Of a DNA stretch of 64,000 nucleotides, positions 62,422-64,000 are shown one piece after another. The notes under the pieces were generated by a model, which made no database searches, was not told the origin of the DNA, and saw nothing but the letters and a program-made list of their open reading frames with translations. Both the position numbers and the translations under genes were made by a program. The stretch's first letter is position 1. Each line of letters opens with the position of its first letter. Origin of the DNA: Candidatus Leptofilum gracile (GTDB lineage: Bacteria > Chloroflexota > Anaerolineae > Promineifilales > Promineifilaceae); contig JADJOJ010000005.1 in assembly GCA_016713825.1 (NCBI GenBank), forward strand, positions 1-64,000, written 5' to 3'.

Positions 62422-64000
62422 TTATTTTTCGATAGCGATGGGCAGTTCGTGGACGAGGTAGTTGGTGAATGTGCCATCCCCATTTGCTGTGTACAGTCCC
62501 ACAAAAACTTTTTGCGGCGTGCGCTCTGCTGGCAGGGGGATCAGGTAGTTGTCTTGCACCAGCTCGCCGGTTTGCCAGCGGCTGGTGGCATAAAAGCCAT
62601 ACACCGGGTGGTTGCGATCTCCCTGCGCTAGCAAATCGCCTGGGCCAAGAATTTGGAGCTGGTCGGTGACGTGGACAAAGATGCTGTAATCGGCTGTTGG
62701 CACCTGGCGGGCTTGCCAAATGAGCTGCATGCTGAGCCTGTGGTTGGGGTGGAGAACGGCCGTTCCCGCCACCAACTCAATCTCCGGCGAAGCGGCCAAA
62801 ACGTGGGTCGCTAACGGTTCAATGTGCGGCACTTTTTGGATCGCGATCAGCTCATCCCCCACACTGCTGAGAGAAACGGCCGTACCCAATTTTTCCTGCC
62901 ATAGCCCAACCGGGGCGGCGTACAGCACCGCCTGGTTTACAAAAATCGTACTCGGGGGCGGGCTGGGCAGGCCGCTCAAATCGGCGCGTAAATCTACCAG
63001 TTGGATGTGTGCCAGTTCGCCCGTGACCAGTTTGCCGTACGCCAGCGGGAAGTAGCGCGGCCCCCAAATCTCCCCGACGATGGGTTGTGCGCCCGGCAGG
63101 GTGGCGGCATCAGCCAAAATGGCCTGGCCGGTCTCATCTTTGGTATGGAACCAGATGTAATCTTTGTGCGAAACGTAATTGTTGCGGGCGATGCCGATGG
63201 TGAGCAGCAGGCCAGCTGTGGGCAGCCAGCGCTGCCATTGCCCCAGCGCCAACAAGCCCACCCCCCAGGCCGCGGCCAGCGTCAAACTTGCCACCAAAAT
63301 CATCATGTAAGAGCGGATGAGCAAGCCCTGGCTGACGGGTGCCAGCCAATATCCGGCAAAGGTCAGCAGCAGCACCAGCGCCAGCTTGCGTGTTTTACTG
63401 TGCAGCAGCCCTGGCAAAAAGCCAAACAAGCCCGCCGCCAGGCCCCAACTGCTCATCTCTTGAGCCAGGAAGCGGAGACGGCCGTCTAACGCTGCCCAAA
63501 TCTCCGGTAAATTGGTGGGCGGGGCCAGCCGGGCGCTGTACTCACGGGCAAAAAAGGCGTCGCTGAATCCGGCCCAAGTGGTGGGGGAACGGCCGTATAC
63601 CCAAGGCGAACCCGCCCAGGCCACCAGCGGCAGGTACAGGTAAACCAGCAGTGAAGCCGCCGCCAGCAGCCCCGCCTCAATCCAGACGCGCCAGCCCAAC
63701 TTGCGGGCTGGCCACGCTGCCAGCAGCAGCGCCGGGGCCAAAAACAGCAGCGTGCGGTGATGCCCCACCGCCAAACCAAACAGCAGCCCCAGCCAGAGCA
63801 ATTTGCTGCGGCTGGGCGCTTGCCCCAGCGCCCAGGCCAGGCTGAGCGTGCCAAACGCCAGCAGCAGACCAAAGGCATACGCCTCGGCGACGACGGCGTA
63901 TAGCCAGACCAAAATGCCAAAGGCGGGCAGCAGGTAGGTGGCGGCAACGGCCGTTCTCGCCCCTTCTAATCGCGCCAAAGGCTGACCCAGCAGCAGCAGC
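62422..64000 (-). CDS. DUF2723-type membrane protein, N-terminus beyond the window
   Basis: A polytopic membrane protein, at least 518 residues, running off the window's right edge. Eight or more helices are followed by a C-terminal soluble part from about residue 290 (VSHKDYIWFHTKDETGQAIL). FGLAVGHHRTLLFLAPALLL, GSPWVYGRSPTTWAGFSDAF and FFAREYSARLAPPTNLPEIW fit the DUF2723 group of putative glycosyltransferases that transfer sugars or lipids at the membrane. The final 150 residues form a beta-sandwich-like domain (LIWQARQVPTADYSIFVHV). No catalytic acid pair is visible in this part because the N-terminal loop is missing. Confidence 0.75.
   Translation of the reverse strand, partial: LLLLGQPLARLEGARTAVAATYLLPAFGILVWLYAVVAEAYAFGLLLAFGTLSLAWALGQAPSRSKLLWLGLLFGLAVGHHRTLLFLAPALLLAAWPARKLGWRVWIEAGLLAAASLLVYLYLPLVAWAGSPWVYGRSPTTWAGFSDAFFAREYSARLAPPTNLPEIWAALDGRLRFLAQEMSSWGLAAGLFGFLPGLLHSKTRKLALVLLLTFAGYWLAPVSQGLLIRSYMMILVASLTLAAAWGVGLLALGQWQRWLPTAGLLLTIGIARNNYVSHKDYIWFHTKDETGQAILADAATLPGAQPIVGEIWGPRYFPLAYGKLVTGELAHIQLVDLRADLSGLPSPPPSTIFVNQAVLYAAPVGLWQEKLGTAVSLSSVGDELIAIQKVPHIEPLATHVLAASPEIELVAGTAVLHPNHRLSMQLIWQARQVPTADYSIFVHVTDQLQILGPGDLLAQGDRNHPVYGFYATSRWQTGELVQDNYLIPLPAERTPQKVFVGLYTANGDGTFTNYLVHELPIAIEK

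Overview
The window looks like chromosomal DNA of a Chloroflexota bacterium, probably of the Anaerolineae/Ardenticatenia/Caldilineae side. That placement is inference, from proline/threonine-linked lipoproteins, LysM glycosidases, SecD-SecF as separate genes, a 2-oxoglutarate dehydrogenase operon, CpXC and DUF2723-type proteins, and a GC-rich coding style. The most pervasive feature is the 8-bp palindrome ACGGCCGT, usually as AACGGCCGTT. I count about 100 copies by eye in 64 kb, against one or two expected by chance. It occurs in all reading frames of genes and in spacers, and is scarce in the regions that look foreign.

Layout. 0.1-6.4 kb: a membrane protein, a GNAT acetyltransferase, secD-secF, a lipoprotein and a zinc alcohol dehydrogenase-like enzyme. 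6.4-14.6 kb: an accessory zone with a Cas4-like membrane nuclease gene interrupted by a repeat, a 1300-bp IS4-family element with perfect ends and a 9-bp target duplication, an antitoxin-like orphan, a zinc-ribbon protein, a second GNAT, a decayed nuclease-methylase gene carrying in-frame palindromic repeats, and a UPF0175/DUF3368 toxin-antitoxin pair. 14.6-28.5 kb: DoxX-like protein, sucB and sucA with an MFS transporter, a molybdopterin oxidoreductase, two HtrA-type proteases, a LuxR-type regulator, an 89-bp tandem repeat array, a second MFS transporter, a large lipoprotein and an HD-domain protein. 28.5-34.0 kb: an AT-richer island with C-terminal tips of RHS proteins, candidate immunity genes and about 230-bp inverted-repeat elements that separate the cassettes. 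34.0-64.0 kb: housekeeping and signalling genes (flavin reductase, MoxR ATPase, cystathionine beta-synthase, LysM glycosidase, CBS protein, ferredoxin-NADP reductase-like enzyme, tandem RNase H, cyclic-nucleotide-domain proteins, tRNA-Leu, histidine kinases, lipB-lipA, pyruvate kinase, AAA ATPase, GDPD, lipid kinase, metallo-beta-lactamase, ctaB, hemolysin III and a DUF2723 membrane protein).

How genes connect: sucA/sucB need the lipoate made by LipB and LipA, all encoded here. secD and secF are adjacent and form one translocase accessory unit. In the RHS island each toxin tip is followed closely by a membrane or lipoprotein gene and then by an inverted-repeat element; successive cassettes have lost more of the toxin, leaving orphan immunity candidates. 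This cassette array is the best candidate for an undescribed system in the window.

Quality caveat: many otherwise conserved genes (secD, sucA, sucB, the 4.0-kb lipoprotein, the HtrA gene, the 25.7-kb lipoprotein) are broken by single-base indels that mostly fall in homopolymers. I treat these as probable sequencing errors and give merged gene spans. The RM gene at 10.8-13.8 kb is different: it also has a larger internal deletion and looks truly decayed.
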